Shown here piece after piece: positions 31,598 through 43,234 of a stretch of DNA of 64,000 nucleotides. Below the pieces are notes generated by a model. It was not told the origin of the DNA, made no database searches, and worked only from the letters and a program-made list of their open reading frames with translations. The first letter of the stretch is position 1. Every line of letters begins with the position of its first letter. Origin of the DNA: Serripes groenlandicus (Eukaryota; Mollusca; Bivalvia; Cardiida; Cardiidae). The translations under genes and the position numbers were made by a program. The stretch is taken from assembly GCA_031761405.1 (NCBI GenBank), contig JASEVX010000111.1:131501-195500 (forward strand). The letters are read 5' to 3'.

Positions 31598-33107
31598 AAC
31601 AAGAGGGCCATGATGGCCCTGGATCGCTCACCTTAATTATACAATGTACTGCAATGCAAAACACATCAAGACAATTATTCTGAATGCAACCTCCACAGTG
31701 TTAACAATATTTTCCTTCATTTGGCAGTGATCTATATTTGTTTACCTGATATGACCCATATTCCAACATGGACTAGATATCATCAAGACAACATTCTGAC
31801 AAAGTTTCAACTTGCTCAAAGTAAAAATGCGGCCTCCGGAGTTTGAACAATATTTTCCTTTATTGACCTAGTTTCTGATCCAATATGACCCATATTCCAA
31901 CTTGACCTAGATATAATTCAGACAAACATTCTGACCAAATTTCAAGCTGCTGAAGCACAGAATGCGGCATCCAAAGTGTTCACAAGATTTTCCTTCAATT
32001 TGATCTAGTGACCTAGTTTTTGACCCAGCATGACCCATATTCAAACTTGGCCTACATAATCATCAAGAAAAACATTCTGATAAAGTTTTATCATGCTGAA
32101 ATTAAAAATGCAGTATCCAGAGTGTTAACAAGATTACCCTTCAATTGGGCCTAGTGACCTAGTTTTTAACCCGGCATGACCCATATCCGAACTTGGCCTA
32201 GATATCATTTAGACAAACATTCTGACTAAGTTTCAAGCTGCTGAAGCGAAAATTGCGGCATCCAAAGTGTTAACAAGATTTTCCTTCAATTTGACCTAGT
32301 GACCTAGTTTTTGACCCAGCATGACCCATATTCGAACTTGGCCTAGATATCATTCAGCTCAACATTCTGACAAAATTTCAAGCCGCTGAAGCAAAACATG
32401 CGGCTTCTACAGAGTTAACAAGATTTCCCCTCAATTTGGCCTAGTGACCTAGCTTCTGATCCAATATGACCCATATTTGAACTTGAACTAGATATCTTTA
32501 AGACAAACATTCTGACAAAATTTCAAGCTGCTGAAGCAAAATATGTGGCATCAAAAGTGTTAACAAGATTTTTCTTCAATTTGACCTAGTGACCTAGTTT
32601 TTGACCCGGCATCACCCATATTCGAACTTGACCTAGATATTTTTAAGACAAACATATTGACAAAATTTCAAACTGCTGAAGCAAAAATTGCGGCCTCTGG
32701 AGTGTTAACAAGATTTTCCTTCAATTTGACCTAGTGACCTATTTTTTGACCCGATGTGACCCATGTTCGAACTTGACCTACATATTATCAAGACAAACAT
32801 TCTGATTAAGTTTCAACATGGTCAAGCTGAAAATGTGGCCTCCAGAGTGTTAACAATATTTCCCTTCAATTCGACCTAGTGACCTAGCTTTTGACCTCAT
32901 ATGGCCCAGTTTCGAACTTGTCCAAGATTTTATGGAGATGAACGTTCTGATAAACTTTCATGAAGATTGGATGCAAAATGTAGCCCGTAGAGTGTTAACA
33001 AGCTCAAATGTTGACGACGCACGACGGACGACTGACGACGGATGGACGCCGGACAAAATGTGATCACAATAGCTCACCTTACACTTCGTGCATAGGTGAG
33101 CTAAAAA
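31598..33107 (+). mobile_element. Family C pearl/HINE-like element
   Basis: 5' AACAAGAGGGCCATGATGGC with GCTCACCTTA. Eight or so monomers of about 145 bp carry TTTGACCTAGTGACCTAG, ACATTCTGACAAAATTTCA and AAGTGTTAACAAGATTTTCC. A GACGACGCACGACGGACG tract precedes TCACCTTACACTTCGTGCAT and AGGTGAGCTAAAAA. Non-coding. Confidence 0.85.
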
Positions 33108-33768
33108 TTACCATTCTGAACAATCGGTGCTACCACTTCCGCATCTGGCCAAGGATTTTTCTTAAAGAACCTCTCAGTCAGCTTGCTGAATCTGGAATGA
33201 GACAAAATCGAAGAAACAAGTGTTTAAATAATTGAACTTCAAAATTTGTCAGAACACAGATCTGCAATTTACCTGAAAACAATAAAAAACTTAAACCAAT
33301 AACATAGGGCAAGTAATAAGAGAGATGTTATGGGGAAATGGGGAAAACACCTGTTAAATTTCTCCTGATCTAGGACTCTGTGTTCAAGTCCAGAAATTAA
33401 CAAACAGACCTGACAAGTCAATGGATAATCTTTTCACAAGAAGTAGTTACAACAGTTTTGCACTCAGCTTAGTGTGAGCTATTGCTACTGTCAACCAAGA
33501 TGAGGCATCAAAAACTGTTAAAGGTTTACAAGGTACATGGTTAAACTGTAAATTAAGCATCCTGTTCACTTATTCAACCTATTGTCTTTTGTGAAATTTG
33601 AAGAGTTGTCTTGACTGCTATATGAATATATTATGTAACATCTGGATAACTTGAATGTTTAATTTTAATATAGAGTTGAATACATTGGGGATACGGAGAA
33701 ATTACTCATTTTGAGCAATTTCTCTTTTTCAAGGGAATATATATAATTCATCAAAACTATTTACAAGC
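33108..33768. other. Spacer, nothing recognised
   Basis: AT-rich, no gene. 33690-33730 (GGAGAAATTACTCATTTTGAGC) is a decayed MITE centre. Confidence 0.4.
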
Positions 33769-34524
33769 TTAACCCTTTCCCTCATATAGACGATTTCTGA
33801 CGCCTCTGCAGCAGACAGCTTTTTGAAAAAAGAGGGCCATGATGGCCCTGGATGGCTCACCTGTTGTTGTTTTTTCTTCACTTTAGCTATATTAGCCCCG
33901 CTCCCTGCCAACCATAGTTTCGGACCAATCAACTTGGCTTTAACGAATCTGATAGAGGGTCGCCCTAGGAACATTTCTACAAAATTATTTGAAAATCAAA
34001 CTGACACTTTTGGAGGAGAAGACTTTTTAAGTTTTCACTATAGCCATATAATGCAAAATAGCCCTGCCCAATGGCGGCCATGTTTTTTCAACCAATCAAC
34101 ATGGCTTGAAGGAATCTGAAAGTGGGTCACTTAAGGAACATTTCTACAAAATTATTTGAAAATCGGCCTTACACTTTCAGAGAAGAAGATTTTTTAAGTT
34201 TTCACTATAGCCATATAAGGCAAAATAGCCCCGCAGCCAAATCTGGTGAGGTCATTGAGAGGATGCTTTCTGTGAAGTTTCATCCCAATTGACCCTTTGG
34301 TTACTGAGAAGAAGAAGTTGACGCATGACAGACGCCGGACAAAAGGCGATCTCAATAAGTCACGTTGAGCAAAGCTCAGGTGAGCTAAAAATGGTGACAA
34401 AAGAAGAAATTGTTTTTACCTGTATTCAATTATTGTTCCTTCATTTAAAGGGAATTTCTAAAATATTTTGGGTATGGTTTCAAAGTCGTCTGCTGCAGAG
34501 TTGCTGTATGTTGGAAAGGTTTAA
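33769..34524 (+). mobile_element. piggyBac-type MITE split by a family B element
   Basis: Left piece TTAACCCTTTCCCTCATATAG ... GCAGACAGCTTTTTGAAAA; right piece from about 34391, ATGGTGACAAAAGAAGAAATT ... AAAGTCGTCTGCTGCAG, ending TTGGAAAGGTTTAA. In uninterrupted copies GAAAACATAGTGACAAAAG is continuous, so the B element sits inside that block. Confidence 0.83.
33828..34390 (+). mobile_element. Short family B pearl/HINE-like element nested in a MITE
   Basis: 5' AAGAGGGCCATGATGGCC, GCTCACCTG; two to three monomers (GGCGGCCATGTTTTTTCAACC); GACAGACGCCGGAC tract; 3' GCTCAGGTGAGCTAAAA. The monomers are reduced and the middle 3' block (TTTCGTTGCCATGG) is deleted. Confidence 0.82.
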
Positions 34525-34991
34525 TGGCTAACAAGTACAGTTTTTCATACCCATTTTCATAAGCATCCTGTATGCCATACACATTCTGTTCCTTGACACA
34601 CTTCCTGAAGTACTGGAGGAAGTTTTTGATCACATCAGGCACGATGAATGTAGACTGGGTCTGATGATATTACCTCTCAAACTCCATGTCTTGTCTCGGG
34701 TCACCTAAAACCAGTAAGCAAGTTATATTGTTGTACATGTATTTCAGTAAGAACAAAAATATACCATTTTAAGATTTTTCCATTGTACATGCATTTTTAA
34801 CCCTTTCCCACTTAATTCAATTATTATACTTTCAGTTCAGATATTTTAAAAGTTGTCTGCTGGAAATTGGCTACATAATGCATGAACGGGTCACTTAAAC
34901 AAAAGCATATATATAAATCTGTTTTATGTAACATTGTTTGTATGGCCACAAAATGTAATTATGACATAAAAATCATACAAAGAAAACAAAC
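34525..34991. other. Spacer with decayed MITE pieces
   Basis: 34799-34890 shows TTAACCCTTTCCCACTTAAT and GTTGTCTGCTGG but little else. No gene. Confidence 0.4.
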
Positions 34992-35048
34992 AAACCCTTT
35001 CCCACATACAACAAATCTGCAGAAGACGATTTTGAAAACATATTGACA
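34992..35048 (-). mobile_element. piggyBac-type MITE end cut by element K
   Basis: AAACCCTTTCCCACATACAAC, AATCTGCAGAAGACGATTTTG, AAACATATTGAC, then directly AACAAGAG of element K. Confidence 0.65.
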
Positions 35049-36870
35049 AACAAGAGCTGTCTGCAAGACAGTATGCTCGACTGTCGACTATTTGGCCATT
35101 TGATACTATAGACAACATTTGCTCCCGAGATAGTGGCTTGATAGTATAGTACTATAAATCAAGTTGGATAAGTCTTGTTTGAATAGCATATGCTAGCCGT
35201 TTGTGAGAAAAGGCATTGTATGCAAAACTTTAACCTAAATTTCTAACTTCAAAAAGGGCCATAATTTATAATAAATTTACTCAGGAGTTACCTTACCTGA
35301 TTGTTTGATACCTTTAAAGACTACAACATCCTTTTATAAATATATGGGATTATTGTTTACTCCTAAACTGTCATGGTCCTCTGCAAAACTTAAACTTGCA
35401 GCCCAGGCTAAAAAAGCCATATTTGCTATACGAAAATACCAACAACCGTTTGGTAAGTTTTTACATAATGATATTTTTAAACTTTTTGACGCCATGGTAA
35501 CACCTATTTTATGATATGCTTCAGAACTATGGGGTTATGAATATTCTGGAACAATTGAAAAAGTTCAAGTAGACTTTTGTAAATATTTTTTAGGGGTTAA
35601 CGGTTCTGTTAATAATAGTGTTGCGTTAGGTGAATGTGGTAGACTTCCTTTATGTATAACGTATCATACTAATTGCATTAAATATTGGTGTAAATTATTA
35701 CATATGCACAATAATCGTTATCCGAAAAATTGTTACAAAATGCTCAAGTCTTTAGATGAAGCTGGTAGACTTACATGGGCTTCAAATATTAAAAAACTCC
35801 TTTTCAGATACGGGTATGGTTTTGTTTGGGTCTCTCAAGAAGTTGGGGATATTAATATTTTCATTAAACAATTCAAGCAAAGGCTAATAGATTGTATGAA
35901 ACAAAATTGGCACAGTAGTATTGAAGATTCGCCACGTTGTGATACATATAAATACTTCAAAACCTTATTAAACCCAGAGAAATATTTATGCATTGACATG
36001 CCATTTTTACATAAAAAAGCAATGTCACGTTTTCGCTGTTCTAGCCATAAGTTTAAAATAGAAACCGGTCGCCATCAGAATATCGATCGAGAAAATCGTT
36101 TCTGTCAGTTCTGCGAAATTACAGAACATTCGAAAGCTGTGGAAGATGAATACCATGTATTTTTTGTATGTCCGAGATATTCGGATATACGTCTTCAACT
36201 TTTGTTATCTTGGTACTCTGATGAATCTGATCTTCCCAACTTTTATAATATTCTTCAAGTCGATGACACGCTTAAAATAAGAAAACTCTCAAATTATATT
36301 CATCACTTATTAAAAAGAAATGAACAACCAATTAATATAAGTACGTAACTCATTGAATTGTTGTAAATAATTGTAATGTATTTTGGGCCGGAGGCCTTTG
36401 TTTACGAAATAAAACATTTGTATTGTATTGTATTGTATTGAAGTTTTAAATCAATCCCTGAGCGGTAACTGAGATATGTGCATAAAAGTACCATGCATGC
36501 AAAACTTTAAAAAAAATTGTCAGTCAAACAAGGGCCATAATTTGTACTAAATTCATACAAGAGTTATCTAATTTGACTGTCTGACACCCCTAAAGACATG
36601 AATGAAGTTTCAAGTCAATATCATTAGTGGTTACTGAGATCATATATTCATGAAAGTACCTTGCATGCAAAACTTGAACCAGAATTTCTAAGTTAAAAAA
36701 GGGCCATAATTTGCATTATATGCTGGAAAGAGTTATCAAACTTGATTGTTTATATAGGTTTGATGGTTGGAAAGGGTTGTATTAAGTTTCAATGCAATGC
36801 ATAAAGTAGTTACTAGCATATGGACTCTTAATGTCGTTGCACGCAAAACTATAACCAAAATTTCTAAGTA
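35049..36870 (+). mobile_element. Family K pearl/HINE-like element with a LINE inside
   Basis: 5' AACAAGAGCTGTCTGCAAGAC (hairpin CTGTCT/AGACAG) with GCTCGACTGTCGAC. Monomers carry GGGCCATAATTTGTA, GTACCTTGCATGCAAAACTT and AAGTTTCAATGCAATGCATAA. A LINE fragment sits in the first monomer. I cannot find its 3' terminus; a related copy at 42.4-42.8 kb ends AGTCAAGCTAAAAA. Confidence 0.65.
35319..36441 (+). pseudogene. LINE 3' fragment: reverse transcriptase C-terminus
   Basis: One frame runs from about 35305 to the TAA at 36346-36348, broken only by TGA at 35512-35514. It matches the part downstream of the catalytic core of non-LTR reverse transcriptases: FTPKLSWSSAKLKLAAQAKK, YASELWGYEYSGTIEKVQ, then a Cys/His cluster FCQFCEITEHSKAVEDEYHV. 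The first 5 codons come from the host element. It ends with AATAAAACATTTG and four to five copies of TATTG, a typical LINE microsatellite tail. 5' truncated; dead. Confidence 0.8.
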
Positions 36871-37082
36871 AAACCAAAGCGCTGAAAGTGCTGTTGGTAT
36901 AGGGGCTTATGTAAGTTGAAAATATATGGCATAGATAATATAGACAAACATTGTTGAAACAATGACCTTTAAATAAACCAAACCAAATATGTGCGAAGCA
37001 CACATATTGCCTGCCAATAACAAATACCTAATTTATCAAAGTTTGACCCTTTTCTTGTATAAACAAAATAAAAAGATTGACA
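36871..37082. other. Short spacer
   Basis: Contains an imperfect palindrome ATATGTGCGAAGCACACATAT near 36987. No gene seen. Confidence 0.4.
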
Positions 37083-38329
37083 AACAAGAGGGCCATGATG
37101 GCCCTGGAATCGCTCACCTGATTTTTTTTTTTTCAATTTAACTATATAAGCCCTGCCCCCTCTGGCGGCCATAGTTTCCGACCAATCAACTTGGCTCGAA
37201 GGAATCTGATAGAGGGTCACCCTAGGAACATTTCTACAAAATTATTTGAAAATCGGCATGACACTTTCGGAGAATTAGATTTTTTAAGTTTTCACTATAG
37301 CCATATAAGGCAAAATAGCCCCCCCCCCCCCCCCCCCCCCCGCCGGCGGCCATGTTTTTCGACCAATCAATATGGCTTGAAGGAATCTGATAGAGGGCCA
37401 CACTAGGAAAATTTCGGAGGAGAAGAATATAGTTTTCACTATAGTCATATAAGGCAAAATAGCCCTGCCCCCCTGGTGGCCATGTTTTTTTACCAATCAA
37501 CATGGCTTGAAGGAATCTGAAAGTGGGTCACTTAAGGAACATTTCTACAAAATTATTTGAAAATTGGCCTGACACTTTCGGAGAAGAAGATTTTTTAAGT
37601 TTTCACTAAAGCCATATAAGGCAAAATAGCCCCGCCCCCCCCCCCCCCCCTGGCGGCCATGTTTTTCAACCAATCAACATGGCTTGAAGGAATCTGATAG
37701 AGGGTCATCCAAGGAACATTTCTACAAAATTATTTGAAAATCGGTCTGACACTTTCGGAGGAGAAGATTTTAAGTTTTCACTATAGCCATATAAGACAAA
37801 ATAGCCCCGCCCCCCTGGCGGCAATGTTTATTGACCAATCAACATGGCTTGAAGGAATCTGATAGAGGGTCATCCAAGGAACATTTCTACAAAATTATTT
37901 GAAAATCGGCCAGACACTTTCGGAGAAGAAGATTTTTTAAGTTTTCACTATAGCCATATAAGGCAAAATAGCCCCGCCCCCCCTGGCGGCCATGTTTTTT
38001 GACCAATCAAAATGGCTTGAAGGAATCTTATAGAGGGTCATCCAAGGAACATTTCTACAAAATTATTTGAAAATCTGCCAACCAGTTTGGGAGAAGAAGA
38101 ATTTTGAAGTTTTTTTCATTTCGTTGCCATGGAAACCAGAATTCTGCATGGATCCCAAAAATTTGAAGGAAATCTGGTGAGGTCATTGAGAGGATGCTTT
38201 CTATGAAGTTTCATCCAAATTGACCCACTGGTTACTGAGGAGAAAAAGTTGACGCACGACGCACGCCGGACGCCGGACAAAAGGCGATCACAATAACTCA
38301 CCTTGAGCAAAGCTCAGGTGAGCTAAAAA
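37083..38329 (+). mobile_element. Family B pearl/HINE-like element with C-runs
   Basis: Complete: AACAAGAGGGCCATGATGG, GCTCACCTGA (37112-37121), six monomers with GGCGGCCATGTTTTTCGACC and GATAGAGGGTCATCCAAGGA, TTTCGTTGCCATGGAAACCA, GACGCACGACGCACGCCGGAC tract, hairpin CTTGAGCAAAGCTCAGG, TCAGGTGAGC (38314-38323), TAAAAA. Two monomers carry long C-runs (37320-37341 and 37634-37650) where others have CCCCGCCCCCC. Confidence 0.87.
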
Positions 38330-38399
38330 CTGAGCAGCGACCCTTAATTAAAATATTTCCAGTTCAGAAATCACTAAAGATTCATAATTTATATTGTAA

Positions 38400-40440
38400 T
38401 CATGCTGATAAATGAAAGACAATCGAAAGCATGCTAGAGTTATGTTTCTTTTGCACTGCACATCTGTAGCTCTGAGTTTCCTATACAACAAGTCTTAAAT
38501 TGATACATTGGACATCTATTGAGACAATAACCGAAGAAATGAAAAATGAGTTTTACACCTAAAAAAACCAGATCAGATTTGTGTTCAAAATATTGTATCG
38601 ATCTCTTAATCCCAATGTATACGTGTGACGACTTTGAAATGGATCCGCGAAACAGAAACAAAGTTTTGACCCATTAATGAAAACCGTAACAGACAGACGG
38701 ACGTATGGATGAACACAAAGACGGACAGACAGTCAGTCGCTCTGGACAAAGTACAACGCTTGGGAAACACTCATTAACGAAACAAGGGCATTTCACGGAA
38801 CGCATGTGTTGCATGCGAAAGTCATATAATAAGTGAGAACATGAAAAGACAAAAATATATACACTCAAAACGCAGCATGCTAAAGTTATGGTAATGGTGC
38901 ACTGCAAATGTGTAGGTCATAAGTTACCTACAAACCAAGTTTGAAATGGATACAATGGAAATTAATTGAGACAATCGCTGAACTAAATAAGGAACAAGAG
39001 GGCCATGATGGCCCTGGAATCGCTCACCTGATTTTATTTTTTTTCACTTAAGCCATATAAGCCCCGCCCGCTGGCAGCCATAGTTTCCGACCAATCAACT
39101 TGGCTTGAAGGAATCTGATAGAGAGCCACCCTAGGAACATTTCTACAATTTTTTTCGAAAATCAGCAAGACACTTTTGGAAGAGAAGACTTTTTAAGTTT
39201 TCACTATAGCCATATAATGCAAAATAGCCCTGTCCACTGGCGGCCATGTTTTTTGACCAATCAACATGGCTTGAAGGAATCTGAAAGTGGGTCATCCAAA
39301 GAACATTTCTACAAAATTATTTGAAAATCGGTCTAACACTTTCGGAGGAGAAGATTTTTTAAGTTTTCACTATAGCCATATAAGGCAAAATAGCCCCGCC
39401 CCCCTGACAGCCATGTTTTTTGACCAATCAACATGGCTTGAAGGAATCTAATAGAGGGTCATCCAAGGAGCATTTCTACGAAATTATTTGAAAATCGGCC
39501 AACCAGTTTGGGAGAAGAAGATTTTTTAAGTTTTCACTATAGCCATATAAGGCAAAATAGCCCTGCCCACTGGCGGCCATATTGTTCGACCAATCAACAT
39601 GGCTTGAAGGAATCTGATAGTGGGTCACTTAAGGAACATTTCTACAAAATTATTTGAAAATCGGCCTGACACTTTCGGAGGAGAAGATTTTTTAAGTTTT
39701 CACTATAGCCATATAAGGCAAAATAGCACCCCCCCCCCGCCCCCCTGGCGGCCATGTTTTTTGACCAATCAACATGGCTTGAAGGAATCTGATAGAGGGT
39801 CATCCAAGGAACATTTCCACAAAATTATTTGAAAATAGGCCCGACACTTTCGGAGGAGAAGATTTTTTAAGTTTTCACTATAGCCATATAAGGCAAAATA
39901 GCCCCGCCCCCCCTGGCGGCCATGTTTTTCGACCAAACAACATGGTTTGAAGGAATCTCATAGAGGGTCATCCAAGGAACATTTCTACAAAATTATTTGA
40001 AAATCTGCCATCCAGTTTGGGAGAAGAAGAATTTTGAAGTTTTTTTTCATTACGTTGCCATGGAAACCAGAATTCTGCATGGATCCCAAATATTTGAAGG
40101 AAATCTGGTGAGGTCATTGAGAGGATGCTTTCTGTGAAGTTTCATCCCAATTGACCCACTGGTTACTGAGGAGAAGAAGTTGACGCACGACGCACGCCGG
40201 ACGCCGGACAAAAGGCGATCACAATAACTCACCTTGAGCAAAGCTCAGGTGAGCTAAAAATGAAGATAACTAAGATAAGCAGACCACAGTTATGTACCTA
40301 GTATTTTGCCGTTCTCCTGATCACACGGTATAAGTGTGACCACTTTCAAATAAATCTGCCATACAGAAACAACGTTTTGACCAATACATGCAATCCATGA
40401 TGGACGGATGAATGCACATTCAGGCAGACAGCCGGCCGGA
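38400..40440 (+). repeat. Family L two-copy repeat, second copy split by element B
   Basis: Unit one (about 38420-38760) has GCATGCTAGAGTTATG, GAGACAATAACCGAAG, GTGTGACGACTTTGAAATGG, GTTTTGACCCATTAATG and a GACAGACGGAC tract. Unit two begins about 38870 (GCATGCTAAAGTTATGG), stops at 38992 within GAGACAATCGCTGAAC..., and resumes at 40261 (GTGTGACCACTTTCAAAT, GTTTTGACCAATACATG, GATGGACGG). Ends of the family are not defined. Confidence 0.65.
38993..40260 (+). mobile_element. Family B pearl/HINE-like element nested in repeat L
   Basis: Same layout as the copy at 37083: AACAAGAGGGCCATGATGG, GCTCACCTGA, six to seven monomers, TTACGTTGCCATGGAAACCA, GACGCACGACGCACGCCGG tract, AAGCTCAGGTGAGCTAAAAA. 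Confidence 0.87.
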
Positions 40441-40818
40441 CACCGGATTATACCTCCAAGCTTTACAGACAGAGACAACTTATAAAGTATTGATTACAGA
40501 AGACTGGTTTGATGCGTCAAAACACGTCTGTGCTTAGGAAAGCTTAGATTATGGTATTTGTAAAGTATTTGCAAATTAATTGTATCTCCGAAATGGGACC
40601 GTACAAGGGTAATTTACAAAAACCTATTTAGACTATATTTCTAGTTTATTTGTCAACAGATACGTCTAGGACTAGATTACAAGTTGACGAACGTTGAATC
40701 TTCAATTAGCACAAATGCATATACATTATAATTTTAGTCCCAAAATCGGTAGAAGCGCCTCAATTATAAAATAAATAATGACCTTGCGGTTATAACTCGT
40801 GTGTATGTTGACATTTTC
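40441..40818. other. Spacer, nothing recognised
   Basis: AT-rich, no gene or repeat family identified. Confidence 0.35.
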
Positions 40819-41044
40819 GGCCAACTTTCTTTCCAATGTTTGACAAAAGTCAATGCGACATGCGTCATTCGTCTTTCACAAATGGGCTAAGTCTATGTGA
40901 AAAAGAACCCATGCAGTTGGTTGGGAAGATTGTTGTGTGGAGTTCTGGTGTGAGAAAACCAGGAAACACATTTGTAGATGAACTGGCCGCCGTGATATAA
41001 CGTAGAAAATGTTAAAAACGGCGTTAAACCACAATCAATCAGTG
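40819..41044 (+). mobile_element. SINE body without tRNA head
   Basis: Begins GGCCAACTTTCTTTCC and contains TGGGCTAAGTCTATGTGAAA, TTGTTGTGTGGAGTTCTGG, AACTGGCCGCCGTGATATAA, ACGGCGTTAAACC, tail AATCAATCA. It matches the body of the SINE at 14959; the tRNA-like head is gone. Confidence 0.78.
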
Positions 41045-41574
41045 TTGAAATCTTATCTCTAATTTGTAGATTTAATTCCTATGTCTTAGTTGAGTCGACA
41101 TACAGCGACACATGAGAATATTCAACACAACACGCGACCTGTTTTACCAACAATTCTCCAGTAGCGGTGAGACCGTTAGTACCATTCTTTCATGGTATGT
41201 ATACACAGTAGGACCTCTCTCTTTGGACGGATTATGTAATAACAAGGCCTTACCCTTGACCACGTAGACTAAATATACAGCAAACAACATTTAACTAAGC
41301 CTGAAAGTATTATTTTGAATAGTAATTAAAACATTGTGGAAAAAGACAAACTTGCTGATTATCATTTATCTGTTAAGGTTAGTCAAATGTGTCTAAAAGG
41401 GGCAAAGTTTAAAATAATAACTGTAGACAAATATTTTCGTTATCTAGGTTATAGAAAAAAATTGATTCATGTTTCAAAGCATTGTTTGGAAAGGAGGAAT
41501 TGCTCATTGTCAGCAGTTGCTCCGTAGGCAAATATACTTTCAACATTCGTATGTAACTAAGTAGCTGTAACAGA
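41045..41574. other. Spacer, nothing recognised
   Basis: Short frame 41336-41527 overlaps MITE-like sequence (CATTGTTTGGAAAGG) and is not a gene. Confidence 0.35.
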
Positions 41575-42120
41575 AACGGTTCAATCCTTTCCCGTTTAAA
41601 GTCGCTTTTTGACGCATATGCAGCAGACGGCTGCAGAATGGTTATTCGTGACCCATTTCCTCTTTTTCCACAAGGCTATGTATAAACTATATATTTTTCC
41701 TCTTGATGTAAGGCGAAATTGCTCGTTATCATTAATCTCTAGCATGTTTTTCAAAATGTGTCCGGAAAGGAGATAGAGTAAAAGAATGTCCACAGTAAAA
41801 CGTTTAAATATGAAAAGAATTAATTTAAAACGTGTTTGAAAGCGTTGTGTGAAAAGGAGAAATTGTTCATTGGCAGCAATAGCTCCATTTTCAACAATAT
41901 TTCAATATTCGAACTGTTATATTATCACGGAAAGGGTTCCGCTTCCATGGGGAGGATGTAACCATTTCCCGCTTACAGACGCATGTGCAGCAGACGACAA
42001 TCGGAAACATTGTGACAAAAGGAGAAATTGCTTATCGTAGGCAATTTATACTTTTGCCACAATGGTTTCAACTCATTTCAATAATTTTATTTACAGTGAT
42101 TTGCACATTTCTCTATGTAA
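41575..42120. mobile_element. Cluster of degenerate piggyBac-type MITEs
   Basis: Three eroded pieces: 41581-41640 (CCTTTCCCG, GCAGCAGACGG), 41835-41935 (GGAGAAATTGTTCATTGGC, GGAAAGGGTT) and 41955-42100 (CATTTCCCGC, GCAGCAGACGAC, AAGGAGAAATTGCTTATC, GCCACAATGG). Confidence 0.55.
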
Positions 42121-42399
42121 GTCGACTGTTGTAAACTAATGGGGTCACAGCACGGTCGACGTTACCTTACACCACTGACATTAAGGTCAATCATAGTTCA
42201 GAGTGTGTTTCACTCGTTTGAACTGATTTGTATCATTAATTAATGCAAGCCGATGGTTTTTCGTGATTCGGTCGAACCAATGAAATCGTTGAAAAGGCAG
42301 ATTATAACCAATCAAAACTCGATTTTAGTGTAGTTATACACATGTGGACTGTGGTTGCAGCTTTAATACTCAGGCTGCTTTCGAAAAGTTGGAATCCGC
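42121..42399. other. Spacer, nothing recognised
   Basis: No repeat or coding signal I can name. Confidence 0.35.
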
Positions 42400-42811
42400 G
42401 CGAAACGCCCCTATCCCAAAAAGGGCTATAACTTGCAGTAAATATAGGATAGAGTTATCTAAGTTGATAATCTACATAGCTGTGATGGTTGGGGAGGGTT
42501 GTATAAAGTTTCAATGCAATGCATAAAGTAAATACAGAGATAAACTCTTAATGTAGTTGCATGCAAAACTTCAACCAGAATTTCTTAGTCCAAAAAGGGG
42601 CATAATTGTGTCAATATATAAGATCTTATATAGACATTTGGGACTTGTCCTGCAAGGTCATTTGATGATGTCAAATAAGTGTGTAAAGTTTTAAAGCAAT
42701 AGCATCTGTTTGTGAGAAAAAGCCTTGCATGCAAAACTTTAACCAAAGTTGCAACGCTGACGCACAAGTGACTGTAATAGCTCTCATATTGTTTGAATAG
42801 TCAAGCTAAAA
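42400..42811 (+). mobile_element. Family K fragment with 3' end
   Basis: Two to three monomers (AAAAAGGGCTATAACTTG, GTTTCAATGCAATGCATAA, TTGCATGCAAAACTT) and a 3' end TTTGAATAGTCAAGCTAAAAA. AGTCAAGC is the inverse, with one change, of GCTCGACT at the 5' end of the copy at 35049. MITE-like sequence starts directly after it. Confidence 0.6.
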
Positions 42812-43081
42812 ATGCAAAATCTCGGTAAATGAAGGTATAAAAGTTGAAAACATTGTTGCAAAAGGAGAAATTCTGCAGAGGGTTCATAAAGTGTGTGTAG
42901 GAAATGGCTAATCAAATAAGCATTACCTGTATGTTTCTCATAGCTACCGGTACCTGTTGTTGGTGACACATAGGCATAGGGACTGGCAAACTGTAATTCA
43001 GAAAAATGACATGCTCATGATTATTGACAATTTATACAATGTATTTTACAAACAGGAATCAAACATGAAAACTACACCCTC

Positions 43082-43234
43082 TTAACCCTTTCTCACATTG
43101 CAGCATACAACTTTTGAAAGCATTGTGGCAAAAAGAAGAATGGCTCAAAATGAGTAATTTCTCATATTGCTTGATATACATTGTTTTAAACTGCATCCAA
43201 TAACCATACTTTGGTTTAGAAAGGTTTTCAATAT
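43082..43234 (-). mobile_element. Degenerate piggyBac-type MITE
   Basis: TTAACCCTTTCTCACATTGC, GAAAGCATTGTGGCAAAAAG, AATGAGTAATTTCTC, then TTTAGAAAGGTTTT. Confidence 0.6.

Noticed and set aside
37191..37503. Pro- or Gly-rich frames in family B elements (also 39620-39832, 44652-44876, 50133-50402)
   Set aside because: Same peptide recurs in each B monomer (for example GEDFLSFHYSHI); the proline/glycine runs are C-runs. Repeats, not genes.
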